From Klebsiella sp. BIGb0138 (GTDB taxonomy: Bacteria > Pseudomonadota > Gammaproteobacteria > Enterobacterales > Enterobacteriaceae), in contig NZ_SMCV01000009.1 in the NCBI RefSeq assembly GCF_004342285.1, positions 180,110 through 244,109 on the forward strand: 64,000 nucleotides of DNA, written 5' to 3'. Shown here piece by piece: positions 47,239 to 55,462 of the stretch. Each line of letters begins with the position of its first letter. Within the stretch, counting starts at the first letter, position 1. The notes under the pieces were generated by a model. It saw nothing but the letters and a program-made list of their open reading frames with translations, did not search any database and was not told the origin of the DNA. The position numbers and the translations under genes were made by a program.

Positions 47239-48279
47239 ATGAGCGACAATATCAGGGTAGGGATTATCGGGTACGGGTACGCCAGTAAAACTTTTCATGC
47301 GCCGTTAATCAGCGGGACGCCGGGAATGATCCTGGCGGCGGTATCCAGCAGTGACGAGAGTAAAGTTCTCGCGGATTGGCCCACGGTACGCGTTGTTTCG
47401 CAACCGGACCAGTTATTCAATGATGCCGGTATTGACCTGATTGTGATTCCCACCCCGAACGATACCCACTTTCCGCTGGCGAAGGCCGCGCTGGAGGCGG
47501 GCAAACATGTCGTGGTCGATAAACCATTTACCGTGACACTGTCACAGGCTCGCGAGCTGGAGGCTATCGCTAAACGTTGCGGTCGGCTGCTTTCCGTTTT
47601 CCACAACCGGCGTTGGGATAGCGATTTTTTAACGGTGAAGGCGTTGATTACCGAAGGGCTATTGGGGGAGGTGTGCTATTTCGAATCGCACTTCGATCGC
47701 TATCGCCCGCAGGTACGTAACCGCTGGCGTGAACAAGGCGGTCCGGGTAGCGGTATCTGGTACGATCTCGGCCCGCATCTGCTCGACCAGGCGGTCAATC
47801 TGTTTGGTTTACCGGTCAGCATGACCGTCGATTTAGCGCAATTGCGCCCGGGGGCGCAATCCACCGACTATTTTCACGCGGTGCTGGCCTATCCGCAGCG
47901 GCGGGTGGTGCTGCACGCCACGCTGCTGGCGGCGGCGGAAACCGCACGCTACATCGTGCACGGATCGCGCGCCAGCTACGTCAAATATGGGCTCGATCCG
48001 CAGGAGGCGCGGCTGAAAAACGGCGAGCGCCTGCCGCAGGAAGACTGGGGGTACGATATGCGTGATGGCGTATTGACGCGCGTGGAGGGTGAAGATCGTA
48101 GCGCGGAGAACTGGTTAACTTTACCGGGCAACTATCCCGCCTATTACGCGGCGATACGCGATGCGCTGAACGGGAGCGGCGACAATCCGGTACCGGCCAG
48201 CCAGGCGATTCAGATAATGGAGTTGATTGAACTGGGCCTCGAATCGGCAAAGCACCGCGCAACCCTGTGTCTGATTTGA
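47239..48279 (+). CDS. ydgJ: Gfo/Idh/MocA-family oxidoreductase YdgJ
   Basis: Predicted NAD(P)-dependent sugar or polyol dehydrogenase of 346 residues, the E. coli length, from the ATG at 47239 (MSDNIRVGIIGYGYASKTFH). Rossmann domain to about residue 120 with GYGYAS and VVDKPFTVTLSQARELEAIA (EKP-type motif as DKP). C-terminal Gfo/Idh domain with GSGIWYDLGPHLLDQAVNLFG. Substrate unknown. Divergent from blr; convergent with add, with a strong hairpin between. Confidence 0.92.
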   Translation: MSDNIRVGIIGYGYASKTFHAPLISGTPGMILAAVSSSDESKVLADWPTVRVVSQPDQLFNDAGIDLIVIPTPNDTHFPLAKAALEAGKHVVVDKPFTVTLSQARELEAIAKRCGRLLSVFHNRRWDSDFLTVKALITEGLLGEVCYFESHFDRYRPQVRNRWREQGGPGSGIWYDLGPHLLDQAVNLFGLPVSMTVDLAQLRPGAQSTDYFHAVLAYPQRRVVLHATLLAAAETARYIVHGSRASYVKYGLDPQEARLKNGERLPQEDWGYDMRDGVLTRVEGEDRSAENWLTLPGNYPAYYAAIRDALNGSGDNPVPASQAIQIMELIELGLESAKHRATLCLI

Positions 48280-48286
48280 CGTTGGA

Positions 48287-48313
48287 CAGCCCGGCAGTTG
48301 CGCTGCCGGGCTG
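48287..48313. terminator. Bidirectional hairpin between ydgJ and add
   Basis: Perfect 11-bp stem CAGCCCGGCAG/CTGCCGGGCTG (48287-48297 with 48303-48313), loop TTGCG, between convergent stop codons. Confidence 0.8.
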
Positions 48314-48317
48314 AAAC

Positions 48318-49319
48318 TCAGGCCTGCTTAACGCGTTCGATCAGCGCGGCTTTTTCCTGGTTACTCAGAAATGCCAGTTCGAGGCCATTGATTTGCGCCT
48401 GGCGAATCTGATCGCGGCTGAGACCGGCCGCCGGTGCGGCAACGGTGTACTCATGAATAATATCGATACCCTGTACCGCCGGATCGTCGGTATTAATCGA
48501 CGCCAGGATGCCGTGTTGCAGGAAGGTTTTCAACGGGTGTTGGGCCAGGGAAGCCACGGTGCTGGTCTGAATATTCGAGGTCAGGCAGGATTCAATACCA
48601 ATGCGTTTTTCGGCGAGGTAATCCATCAGCGCCGGATCCTGTACTGCTTTTACGCCGTGTCCGATACGTTCGGCTCCCAGTTCACGAATCGCCTGCCAGA
48701 TACTCTCCGGGCCGGCCGCTTCACCCGCGTGAACGGTGATGCGCCAGCCGGCATCGCGGGCAAGCGTAAAGTGGTCCAGAAACAGATTGCCCGGAAAACC
48801 AAGTTCGTCACCCGCCAGATCCAGGGCGGTAATCTCATCGCGATGGGCGAGGAGCGCCTCCAGCTCCTGCTGACAGGCCGCTTCACCAAAGGTACGGCTC
48901 AGAATACCGATCAGGCGGGCTTCGACGTTAAAATCGCGGCTACCTTCGCGGACGCCGGCAATTACCGCTTCGACCACCCCATCTACTGGTAGCTGGTGGG
49001 TCATCGCCATATAACGCGGCGAAAAGCGCAGTTCGACATAGTGCAGGCCGTTACGCGCCGCATCTTCAACGTTTTCGTACGCGACGCGGCGGCAAGCTTC
49101 CAGCGACGCCAGCACCTTCACCCCCCAATCCAGCCTGGCGAGAAAACTCACCAGGTCGGGGTCATTACTGGTGACCTGTACGTGCGGGAGCAGGGTATCA
49201 AGCGTGGTTGCCGGAAGTGCGATATTGAACTGGCGGCCAAGATCGAGAATGGTTTGGGCCCGGATGTTGCCGTCAAGATGGCGGTGAATGTCGGTTAATG
49301 GCAAAGTCGAATCAATCAT
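48318..49319 (-). CDS. add: Adenosine deaminase
   Basis: Zn-dependent deamination of adenosine and deoxyadenosine to inosine forms; 333 residues, the E. coli length. Metal ligands in [11 protein letters not shown] (His12, His14 region), [14 protein letters not shown] (His/Glu near 197-200) and [12 protein letters not shown] (Asp near 278). Feeds nucleosides imported by PunC-type transporters into salvage. In E. coli malY lies directly upstream; here more than 7 kb separates them. Confidence 0.97.
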   Translation of the reverse strand: MIDSTLPLTDIHRHLDGNIRAQTILDLGRQFNIALPATTLDTLLPHVQVTSNDPDLVSFLARLDWGVKVLASLEACRRVAYENVEDAARNGLHYVELRFSPRYMAMTHQLPVDGVVEAVIAGVREGSRDFNVEARLIGILSRTFGEAACQQELEALLAHRDEITALDLAGDELGFPGNLFLDHFTLARDAGWRITVHAGEAAGPESIWQAIRELGAERIGHGVKAVQDPALMDYLAEKRIGIESCLTSNIQTSTVASLAQHPLKTFLQHGILASINTDDPAVQGIDIIHEYTVAAPAAGLSRDQIRQAQINGLELAFLSNQEKAALIERVKQA

Positions 49320-49796
49320 GGTCGCACTCTTTTTTAGTTAAAGTGCACACTATTATACAACATGCGCATAACTGTTTAAAAGTATTGAAAAATCCATTTG
49401 ATACAAGCATCTGGGAGTCTGACGGAGGCGCTCAGCGCTTTTTAAGATTGAGCGCAGCATACCCTTTCCCGCTGTTTATCACGCCTCCGCGAGCGGCGGC
49501 GTCTTACGCCCTTGCTACGTGCCGCCGGTATTGCCGTTGTGGTTTAAGATTGCGGCCCCTGGCGATGCGCGATTGAAAATCGCCGCTAGCGAAAATAACC
49601 ATCGGCCATAGATGGTCAAATATATTCTTATCCGGAGCCATGTAAAATAATTGTAAGGGGCAATTATAATATACTATGAAATGAACAGGCTACCGCCATA
49701 GCGCCTGAAAGGTGCTCCCGCCCCGCTTGTTGAAATTGTTAAGCGAACCTATGCTTGATTAACAGCAAATCGCTGTAAAAAATAATGGAGTTAGCC
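49320..49796. other. Intergenic region upstream of add
   Basis: 477 bases. It holds the divergent add promoter, a GC-rich patch (49480-49580) of no clear function, an AT-rich stretch (49580-49680), and at the right end a promoter for the small gene at 49797. No domain or structural RNA was recognised. Confidence 0.4.
49727..49756 (+). promoter_or_regulatory. Promoter with sigma-S-type -10 for the 32-codon gene
   Basis: TTGTTG (49727-49732), 17-base spacer, TATGCT (49750-49755) in the context CCTATGCTTGA, which resembles the sigma-S preferred CTATRCTT. It is 41 bases in front of the ATG at 49797. Confidence 0.45.
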
Positions 49797-49895
49797 ATGA
49801 AACGCAATTATTCAAATATCTCAACAGACAAGTCTAAGGAACAGGACAGAAAAAATCATGACAACGATAAAAAACCGGCAAAAAATCAAAAGTAA
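49797..49895 (+). CDS. Hypothetical basic 32-residue peptide
   Basis: Reads MKRNYSNISTDKSKEQDRKN and ends KKPAKNQK. Very hydrophilic, rich in Lys, Asn and Asp, with no membrane or export segment. GGAG lies 6 bases before the ATG, and a plausible promoter is present 41 bases upstream. Composition resembles small stationary-phase proteins of enterobacteria, but I do not recognise the family. Whether it is translated is unproven. Confidence 0.5.
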   Translation: MKRNYSNISTDKSKEQDRKNHDNDKKPAKNQK

Positions 49896-50549
49896 ATGAT
49901 CCCGTTTTTATCTGAAATTTAATCATCAGGTGCTGTCAGGGCCGGGCATTCACGCAGTGCGGCTCTGATGATGGGATGTTTCAGGAGAAAATGAGTCGGT
50001 TTTCAGCAAGATGGAGCAAGCACTGGATGCGAATAATACCAGGCGGGTAACAGGGATGTGATAAATAAAACCATTTTCTCTTACTAAACCGCCCACCGGC
50101 GGTTTTTTACTGGATATACCGTTCACCTGATCTATTGCCGGCAGCTGTTGATATTTTACCAGCATGGTCGTTATGACCGCGAAAGAGAGGGGCGGTGCTA
50201 CACGAACCGTTATCATTAAAAAACATCGCGGTGAGGTTCAACTGAATTAAATAATGCTGAGGGGAGTTGTTTTATCCATTTTTCGTATTCTGCAATCAGC
50301 GATGGATAACGTCATCTGAACAAGGCGTTGCGCAAAAGAAGGCGCCGCCCGGGGCTATCCTGGTCACGCGGTCATTTTTGTCTCATCCTGCGTGGGGAGT
50401 GCCCCCCCGGGCGCGGGTGAACGCTCATAGCAAAATGCTATTAATCATAGTGAATCAGTATTTAATTTTACTGATGGGATTTTCTATAGTTCCAGGCGCT
50501 ACTTTTCCTGCAATGAATGGCAGGCTATTTTTAAAAGGACCCTGGGAAT
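49896..50549. other. Intergenic region with terminator and structured leader
   Basis: 654 bases between the 32-codon gene and the NlpA-like gene. It holds a strong plus-strand terminator (50086-50108), fragments of short frames such as codons reading SVFSKMEQALDANNTRRVTG ending near 50060, and a GC-rich inverted repeat (GCCCGGGG 50347-50354 with CCCCGGGC 50405-50412) in the probable leader of the NlpA-like gene. No complete gene is convincing. Confidence 0.45.
50086..50108 (+). terminator. Rho-independent terminator
   Basis: Stem AAACCGCC/GGCGGTTT (50086-50093 with 50098-50105), loop CACC, followed by more T. It ends a plus-strand transcript, presumably the one carrying the 32-codon gene about 190 bases upstream, or a small RNA between. 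Confidence 0.8.
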
Positions 50550-51365
50550 ATGGTATTCACTCTAAAGAAATTTGTGGTTTCGCTGGCAGTCGCCAGCTCC
50601 GTTTTGCTGACCGCCTGCGGCCCCGCCGGGCAGGACCCCAATCATATCAAAGTCGGTATTAGCGCGGGTATCGATCAGCAGGTGTGGTCGGTGGTGCAAA
50701 AGGTGGCGAAAGAGAAGTACAACCTCGACGTTGAGGTCGTCACCTTTAACGACTTCGTGCTGCCGAATGAAGCGCTCAACAATGGCGATCTGGACATCAA
50801 CGCCTTCCAGCATAAACCGTATCTTGATAAGCAGATCGAGGAGCGGGGCTATAAGCTGACCGAGGTGGGGACAACGTTCGTCTATCCGATAGCGGCATAC
50901 TCGAAAAAAATAGACTCAATTGACGCCTTGCCTGACGGTGCGCAGGTTGCCGTGCCGAACGATCCGACCAACCTGGGCCGCTCGTTGCTGTTACTGCAAA
51001 AACAGGGGCTGATTACGCTCAAGGACGGGGTGGGTTTACTGCCTACCGCTTTAGATATCATTAAGAATCCCAAACGGTTGAAAATCGTCGAGATTGAAGC
51101 GCCGCAGCTTACGCGTGCCCTCGACGATCAGAAAATAAGCCTCGCGGTGATTAATACCACCTTTTCCAGCCAGGTCGGCCTTTCACCCACCCGTAACGGG
51201 CTGTTTGTGGAAGATAAAAACTCGCCATACGTCAATATCTTCGCCAGCCGCATTGACAATAAAGACAGCGAAAAGGTGAAAAATCTGGTTAAGGCCTATC
51301 AGACGGATGAAGTGGCCGCCGCCGCCGCCGCGCTTTACAAAGGGGATGCGGTAAAAGGCTGGTAG
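50550..51365 (+). CDS. NlpA/MetQ-family substrate-binding lipoprotein (orphan)
   Basis: Lipoprotein of 271 residues with lipobox LLTAC (Cys23). The mature part is a periplasmic-binding fold of the MetQ/NlpA family: HIKVGISAGIDQQVWSVV, VVTFNDFVLPNEALNNGDLD, AFQHKPYLD, VAVPNDPTNLGRSLLLLQKQ and NSPYVNIFASR. It is as long as E. coli NlpA (272) and shares the NDPTNLGR and EDKNSPYVNI blocks. MetQ proteins deliver methionine to the MetNI ABC importer; no metN or metI gene is adjacent here, so it may use a remote importer or have another ligand. Ligand not determined. Confidence 0.87.
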   Translation: MVFTLKKFVVSLAVASSVLLTACGPAGQDPNHIKVGISAGIDQQVWSVVQKVAKEKYNLDVEVVTFNDFVLPNEALNNGDLDINAFQHKPYLDKQIEERGYKLTEVGTTFVYPIAAYSKKIDSIDALPDGAQVAVPNDPTNLGRSLLLLQKQGLITLKDGVGLLPTALDIIKNPKRLKIVEIEAPQLTRALDDQKISLAVINTTFSSQVGLSPTRNGLFVEDKNSPYVNIFASRIDNKDSEKVKNLVKAYQTDEVAAAAAALYKGDAVKGW

Positions 51366-51472
51366 CCCCTCGTTTGCCGGCGCGGCTATACTCCTCAGGC
51401 TTTCAGCCATGCTCAAAATCAGGCCTGCTGAAAGCCTGTTGGAAGAGACAGGGAATAAGCAGGGAGAAACAG

Positions 51473-51793
51473 ATGAAAGCGTTCCTGTTGCTCGTGTTGG
51501 CGCTCCTGCTGGCAGGATGCGGTGAAACGACGCCGCGGAGCGCGATTGCCCGCGGTTTGGTTCAGGCCCCTGATGGGGAAAGGGTGCAGGCTTATACCCA
51601 CTCCGCCAGGCCGGTAACGGGTAACCCCGCTCCCGGCCTGAATCAATCCCTATTTCTGAATCAGATAACGGATAGTCGGACCGTCCTGCTGAATCTCCAG
51701 CACCGTGTAGCCGTAGTTTCTGGCATCCTGCGGAATGTTATTGATCGACTGCGGACAATCGCTCACCACTTCCAGAATTTCCCCTTTTTTTAG
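51473..51793 (+). CDS. Putative small lipoprotein overlapping yedF antisense
   Basis: Reads MKAFLLLVLALLLAGCGETT, a textbook lipoprotein signal (lipobox LAGC, Cys16), after a good AGGGAG ribosome site. The frame stays open for 106 codons, but from 51650 it runs antisense through yedF, and residues beyond about 59 (SLFLNQITDSRTV...) mirror yedF codons. Either the gene was truncated by fusion to the yedF end and reads on until a chance stop, or it is a real overlapping pair. Family not recognised. Confidence 0.45.
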   Translation: MKAFLLLVLALLLAGCGETTPRSAIARGLVQAPDGERVQAYTHSARPVTGNPAPGLNQSLFLNQITDSRTVLLNLQHRVAVVSGILRNVIDRLRTIAHHFQNFPFF

Positions 51794-51883
51794 CGAAGGC
51801 ATCGCCTCGAGGGTCGCAACGGCCGGATAGGGGCAGGGCTCGCCTACCATGTCGAGACGATAATCAGGGACGATCGTTTTCAT
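51650..51883 (-). CDS. yedF: TusA-family protein YedF
   Basis: 77-residue TusA/SirA-like protein, same length as and nearly identical to E. coli YedF. The family motif RLDMVGEPCPYPAVATLEAM has the conserved Cys of the CPxP motif near residue 17; a second Cys is in VVSDCPQS. It is thought to act with YedE in sulfur or selenium handling; role not established. Its start overlaps the yedE stop by four bases (ATGA), so they are cotranslated. Confidence 0.93.
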   Translation of the reverse strand: MKTIVPDYRLDMVGEPCPYPAVATLEAMPSLKKGEILEVVSDCPQSINNIPQDARNYGYTVLEIQQDGPTIRYLIQK

Positions 51884-53091
51884 GCGGTTTCCTTAATATT
51901 GGCCAGCGCGGCGGCTTTCTGACGGAAAAAACGCTTTTCCCAGACGATAACCAGCATCAGCGCGATAAATAACAGCAGATAGGTCACCAGCAGGCCGCCA
52001 AAGGGACCGAAGGTGGTTAGCAGGTTAACTTTATCCCAGCGGGTGGCCAGCGCCGGTGATAAATCATCCCAAAAGTAGGCCAGAATCGTTGAACCGATAA
52101 CGTTGCCCAGCCCCACCCACCAGTAGTGAACCTGGCCTTCCACGGCGCGATACATCCAGCCGGTTTCACAGCCGCCGGCGAGTACGATACCAAAACCAAA
52201 CAGCAGGCCGCCGATGACCGCATTAGGACCGGCCCACATGATTTTGGGCTCCATGCCGAGCTGCACATAGCTGAAAATGCCGATCGCACTCGCCGCCATC
52301 CCGAAGATAATCGCTTTGGCCATATAGGTACGCCCGGTAATCCACATATCGCGGAATGCCGAGGTAAAGCAGATTTGCGCGCGCTCGATCAGCAGGCCGA
52401 ATCCGACGCCAAACAGCATTGCCAGACCGAGCTTCGGTTGATTGGCCGCGGTGAGCAACCCCCAGGCAATCATGGCCAGAAACACCACCATGCCTAAGCG
52501 AAAACGGCGCCGCGCCTGGGCCGGTTTTTGCGTTAATGGCGAAGCGGCAGAGACTTTCTGCATCTTCACCGGGATACGAAAAATGGGCAGCAGGGTAAAG
52601 CGCGCGCCAAACCAGCTACCGATAGCCGTAGCGATGGCAAAAAACCAGGCATGCAGCGAAAACTGAGGGATCCCGGTAAAAAAGGCGGCCAGATTACAAC
52701 CCATCGCCAGCCGGGCGCCGAACCCGGCAATGATCCCGCCGGCTACCGCCTGAATGATACGGATCCGGCTGCGCGGCAGGCGTAGTTTGACGTTGTTGGC
52801 CCACAGCGCGGCGGCAAAACAGCCGCCGAACATGCCGATAATCATCATGCCGTCGATCCGGGTTAACGGCGTACCTTCGAGATGAATCAGTTTGTAATAA
52901 CCCCATTGTTCGGCGTGGATGCCAGCCAGCTGCAATAGCTGCCCGCCCCAGCGGGTAAATTCGCCGGTCACGGCCCAGAAGGTGCCGGTAATACCGAAAT
53001 AATAGGTGGAGAGAATACCGGCGGCGATAACCGCGGGGGCCGGCGCCCAGAACTTAATCAGATACGCCTGTTTAAATTGTTGCCATGTCAT
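51880..53091 (-). CDS. yedE: YeeE/YedE-family membrane transporter YedE
   Basis: Polytopic inner-membrane protein of 403 residues from the ATG at 53091 (MTWQQFKQAYLIKFWAPAPA); the longer frame from 53265 has no homologous N-terminus. About nine to eleven hydrophobic segments. Conserved Cys-containing segments are RLAMGCNLAAFFTGI, IERAQICFTSAFRDMW and VLAGGCETGWMYRAVEGQ, the layout of thiosulfate-uptake YeeE (TsuA) proteins. Together with yedF it is associated with sulfur or selenium metabolism in family surveys; the transported ion is not known. Located here between add and malY, unlike K-12. Confidence 0.92.
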   Translation of the reverse strand: MTWQQFKQAYLIKFWAPAPAVIAAGILSTYYFGITGTFWAVTGEFTRWGGQLLQLAGIHAEQWGYYKLIHLEGTPLTRIDGMMIIGMFGGCFAAALWANNVKLRLPRSRIRIIQAVAGGIIAGFGARLAMGCNLAAFFTGIPQFSLHAWFFAIATAIGSWFGARFTLLPIFRIPVKMQKVSAASPLTQKPAQARRRFRLGMVVFLAMIAWGLLTAANQPKLGLAMLFGVGFGLLIERAQICFTSAFRDMWITGRTYMAKAIIFGMAASAIGIFSYVQLGMEPKIMWAGPNAVIGGLLFGFGIVLAGGCETGWMYRAVEGQVHYWWVGLGNVIGSTILAYFWDDLSPALATRWDKVNLLTTFGPFGGLLVTYLLLFIALMLVIVWEKRFFRQKAAALANIKETA

Positions 53092-53208
53092 GTAACAGCC
53101 TCTGAACTCAGAAGGTAAATCACCCGGAGGGCAAAGAAGGGGGGATAATACGCCGCTTATAAAGACAAAACACTCGATGGGATCAAAAGGAATATTATTG
53201 ACGGCAAA

Positions 53209-53235
53209 ATGAAAGGTCACCGGGTGACCTTTCAT
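53209..53235. repeat. 27-bp near-perfect palindrome upstream of yedE
   Basis: Two 13-base arms (53209-53221, ATGAAAGGTCACC, and 53223-53235) are perfect reverse complements around a single G. It lies 118-144 bases upstream of the yedE ATG and 49 bases past the stop codon of the 67-codon gene, and is followed on the minus strand by TTTT. It may be an operator for yedEF or the terminator of the small gene. Confidence 0.7.
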
Positions 53236-53283
53236 ATTACGCAGGGTGGCGACAGCCGCTGCCACACGCCACCATTGGGTTAA

Positions 53284-53487
53284 TTAATGAAAACCGAGGC
53301 GAATAAGGCCTAAGGGGCAATACAAACCGTCGCAGCCTTCTATTTCCACGCAATCAGCACGGCGTAACTGTTCCGCCGTTTTACCTTCTCCGTGAATGGC
53401 TTTAATGACGCCCGTCGCGCCATTGCCGGCCACCATAACCATGCTGCCTGTTGAGATTGCGTTACGGTTACGATCGTAAGTTTTCAT
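53284..53487 (-). CDS. Hypothetical 67-residue protein
   Basis: Begins [20 protein letters not shown], with a strong AGGAGG ribosome site 6 bases before the ATG. It contains [19 protein letters not shown], suggestive of a small SH3/KOW-like beta-barrel, and three Cys ([15 protein letters not shown]) that could bind metal or form redox pairs. The family is not recognised. It lies upstream of yedEF on the same strand, 192 bases away, with the palindrome at 53209-53235 between. Confidence 0.65.
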   Translation of the reverse strand: MKTYDRNRNAISTGSMVMVAGNGATGVIKAIHGEGKTAEQLRRADCVEIEGCDGLYCPLGLIRLGFH

Positions 53488-53608
53488 GGTTTCCTCCTTT
53501 TCACAAATATCTGGACGGGTTGGTTAAGCGGCTTTTTTTAATACACCTTTTTAAATTAGATAATTTTGAGTTTTATCAAAATAATACGCAATTATGGTGA
53601 GGGGATTA

Positions 53609-53630
53609 ACCCGTCACGCCGGTGACGGGT
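53609..53630 (-). terminator. Hairpin after the phosphate transporter gene
   Basis: Perfect 9-bp stem ACCCGTCAC/GTGACGGGT (53609-53617 with 53622-53630), loop GCCG, 27 bases past the stop codon of the Pit-type gene. No clear T run. Confidence 0.5.
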
Positions 53631-53656
53631 CCATTCCGGATGCGCCTTGCCGACGA

Positions 53657-55276
53657 TTATATTTTATTAAAAGCCCAGTACAGCACGGCGGAAAGCAGCA
53701 CCGACGCGGGTAGCGTCAGCACCCAGGCCATCAGCAGATTACGCACCGTGGAAAACTGCAGCCCCGAGTGATTCGCCGCCATGGTCCCGGCAATCCCCGA
53801 CGACAGGACGTGGGTGGTGGAGACCGGAAGACCGAATGCATCGGCGGCGCCGATGGTGCTCATGGCCACCAGTTCCGCGCTGGCGCCCTGGGCATAGGTC
53901 AGATGGGTTTTGCCGATTTTCTCGCCGATGGTCACCACGATGCGTCGCCAGCCGACCATGGTACCCAGTCCAAGGGCCACGGCGACGGCGACCTTGACCC
54001 AGAACGGGATAAAGCGCGTCGCGCTATCCAGCTCTTTTTTCAAGGCGTCAAGGTTCTGCGTGATCTCCAGCGGCAGCTGGAGATCGGGGTGACTCCGCAG
54101 ATGCTTGATCGTTTCCGCGGCCAGATACATGTCATTGCGGGTATTGGACACCGCCTGTGCCGGAATTTTATCCACCGAACCGTACTGGCGAATCTGATTA
54201 CCGATAATACCGGACAAACGCGCCAGCGCCGGGAGCACTTCCGGCGTCAGCTGACCGTCGCGTACGTACCGGGTCAGTACGTCGCGGGGCTGCGCCGGGG
54301 TGATGCCCGGAAACTGCGCGAGCAGGCGATTTTCAGTGACTTCCGCCAGCGCCGCCACGCGTGGCGCCTGTTCCGGCGGCAGCGTACGGTTTAGCGCATA
54401 GGCAATCGGCATGGTGCCGACCAGAATCAACATGATTAACCCCATCCCTTTTTGCCCGTCGTTAGAGCCGTGAGCAAAAGAGACGCCGGTACAGGTAAGG
54501 ATCAGCAGACTGCGGATCCAGAGCGGCGGTGGGGCATCGTTTTTTGGCGCGGCGTACAGCTGTTTATTTTTGACAAATTTCTTTAACAACAGCAGCAATA
54601 CCGCGGCGCAGACAAAGCCCACGATGGGCGACAGCAGCAGCGAATACCCGACGTTGATCGCCTGTCCCCAGTCAACGCCGCTGGTGCCGTTGCGTCCGTG
54701 GATCAGCGCGTTTGAGACCCCGACGCCGATGATGGAACCGATAAGCGTGTGCGATGAGGATGCCGGAAGGCCAAACCACCAGGTGCCCAGATTCCAGATA
54801 ATGGCGGAGAACAGCAGGGCGTAGACCATGGCGAAGCCGCCGCCGGTCCCGGCCTGCAGGATGAGTTCGACCGGCAGCAGCGAGATGATCCCGAAGGCCA
54901 CCACGCCGCTGGAAAGCAGCACCCCGAGGAAGTTAAAAAAGCCAGACCACATCACGGCGACGGTTGGCGGCAGGGAATGGGTATAGATAACGGTGGCGAC
55001 GGCGTTCGCGGTATCGTGAAAACCGTTAACGAACTCAAAGCCCAGCGCAATGAATAACGCCAGCCCTAATAGCAGAAAAGGCAGGTAGCTGGTATATACC
55101 GTCCCGGAGCTGGCCACATCATGAAATAAGTTTACCCCTGAGAAAGCGATTCCTATGGCTAATAAAAAGATAAAAAAAAGAACAGTTTTTTTGCTGTTCT
55201 TTTGGTAAAGCTTTGACCGGACAATCTGCGGGTCAATGCCCGGCGCGATGCGTTGCGAGCTGCTGTTTTCGCTCAT
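53657..55276 (-). CDS. PiT-family inorganic phosphate transporter
   Basis: Membrane transporter of 539 residues from the ATG at 55276 (MSENSSSQRIAPGIDPQIVR), with AGGAAGG upstream. The two PiT signature repeats are present: ALGFEFVNGFHDTANAVATVI near 90 and TGVSFAHGSNDGQKGMGLIM near 285; a soluble central insert (about 310-440) follows the second. About ten helices. It is a metal-phosphate:H+ symporter type. It is longer than PitA/PitB of E. coli (499), with an N-terminal extension, so it is a separate paralogue. No phosphate regulon genes lie nearby. Confidence 0.9.
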   Translation of the reverse strand: MSENSSSQRIAPGIDPQIVRSKLYQKNSKKTVLFFIFLLAIGIAFSGVNLFHDVASSGTVYTSYLPFLLLGLALFIALGFEFVNGFHDTANAVATVIYTHSLPPTVAVMWSGFFNFLGVLLSSGVVAFGIISLLPVELILQAGTGGGFAMVYALLFSAIIWNLGTWWFGLPASSSHTLIGSIIGVGVSNALIHGRNGTSGVDWGQAINVGYSLLLSPIVGFVCAAVLLLLLKKFVKNKQLYAAPKNDAPPPLWIRSLLILTCTGVSFAHGSNDGQKGMGLIMLILVGTMPIAYALNRTLPPEQAPRVAALAEVTENRLLAQFPGITPAQPRDVLTRYVRDGQLTPEVLPALARLSGIIGNQIRQYGSVDKIPAQAVSNTRNDMYLAAETIKHLRSHPDLQLPLEITQNLDALKKELDSATRFIPFWVKVAVAVALGLGTMVGWRRIVVTIGEKIGKTHLTYAQGASAELVAMSTIGAADAFGLPVSTTHVLSSGIAGTMAANHSGLQFSTVRNLLMAWVLTLPASVLLSAVLYWAFNKI

Positions 55277-55462
55277 CAGGGACCTTCCTCTATACATCAG
55301 ACAGAATAATTGACATGGATGTCAGCGCTGAACTTATAAAACGCAGATGTCAGTCAGGTTTCTGTTTTATGAACAAATCATTAACCTTGCCAGGCCGTGA
55401 AAAATAGCGAAAGATGACTTTATTCGGGCCTGAACAGTGCTTAATGCCATCCTGAGGGATAT

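Noticed and set aside
53092..53265. 58-codon N-terminal extension of yedE
   Set aside because: It runs through the 27-bp palindrome and has no homologous sequence; ATG 53091 gives the family N-terminus.
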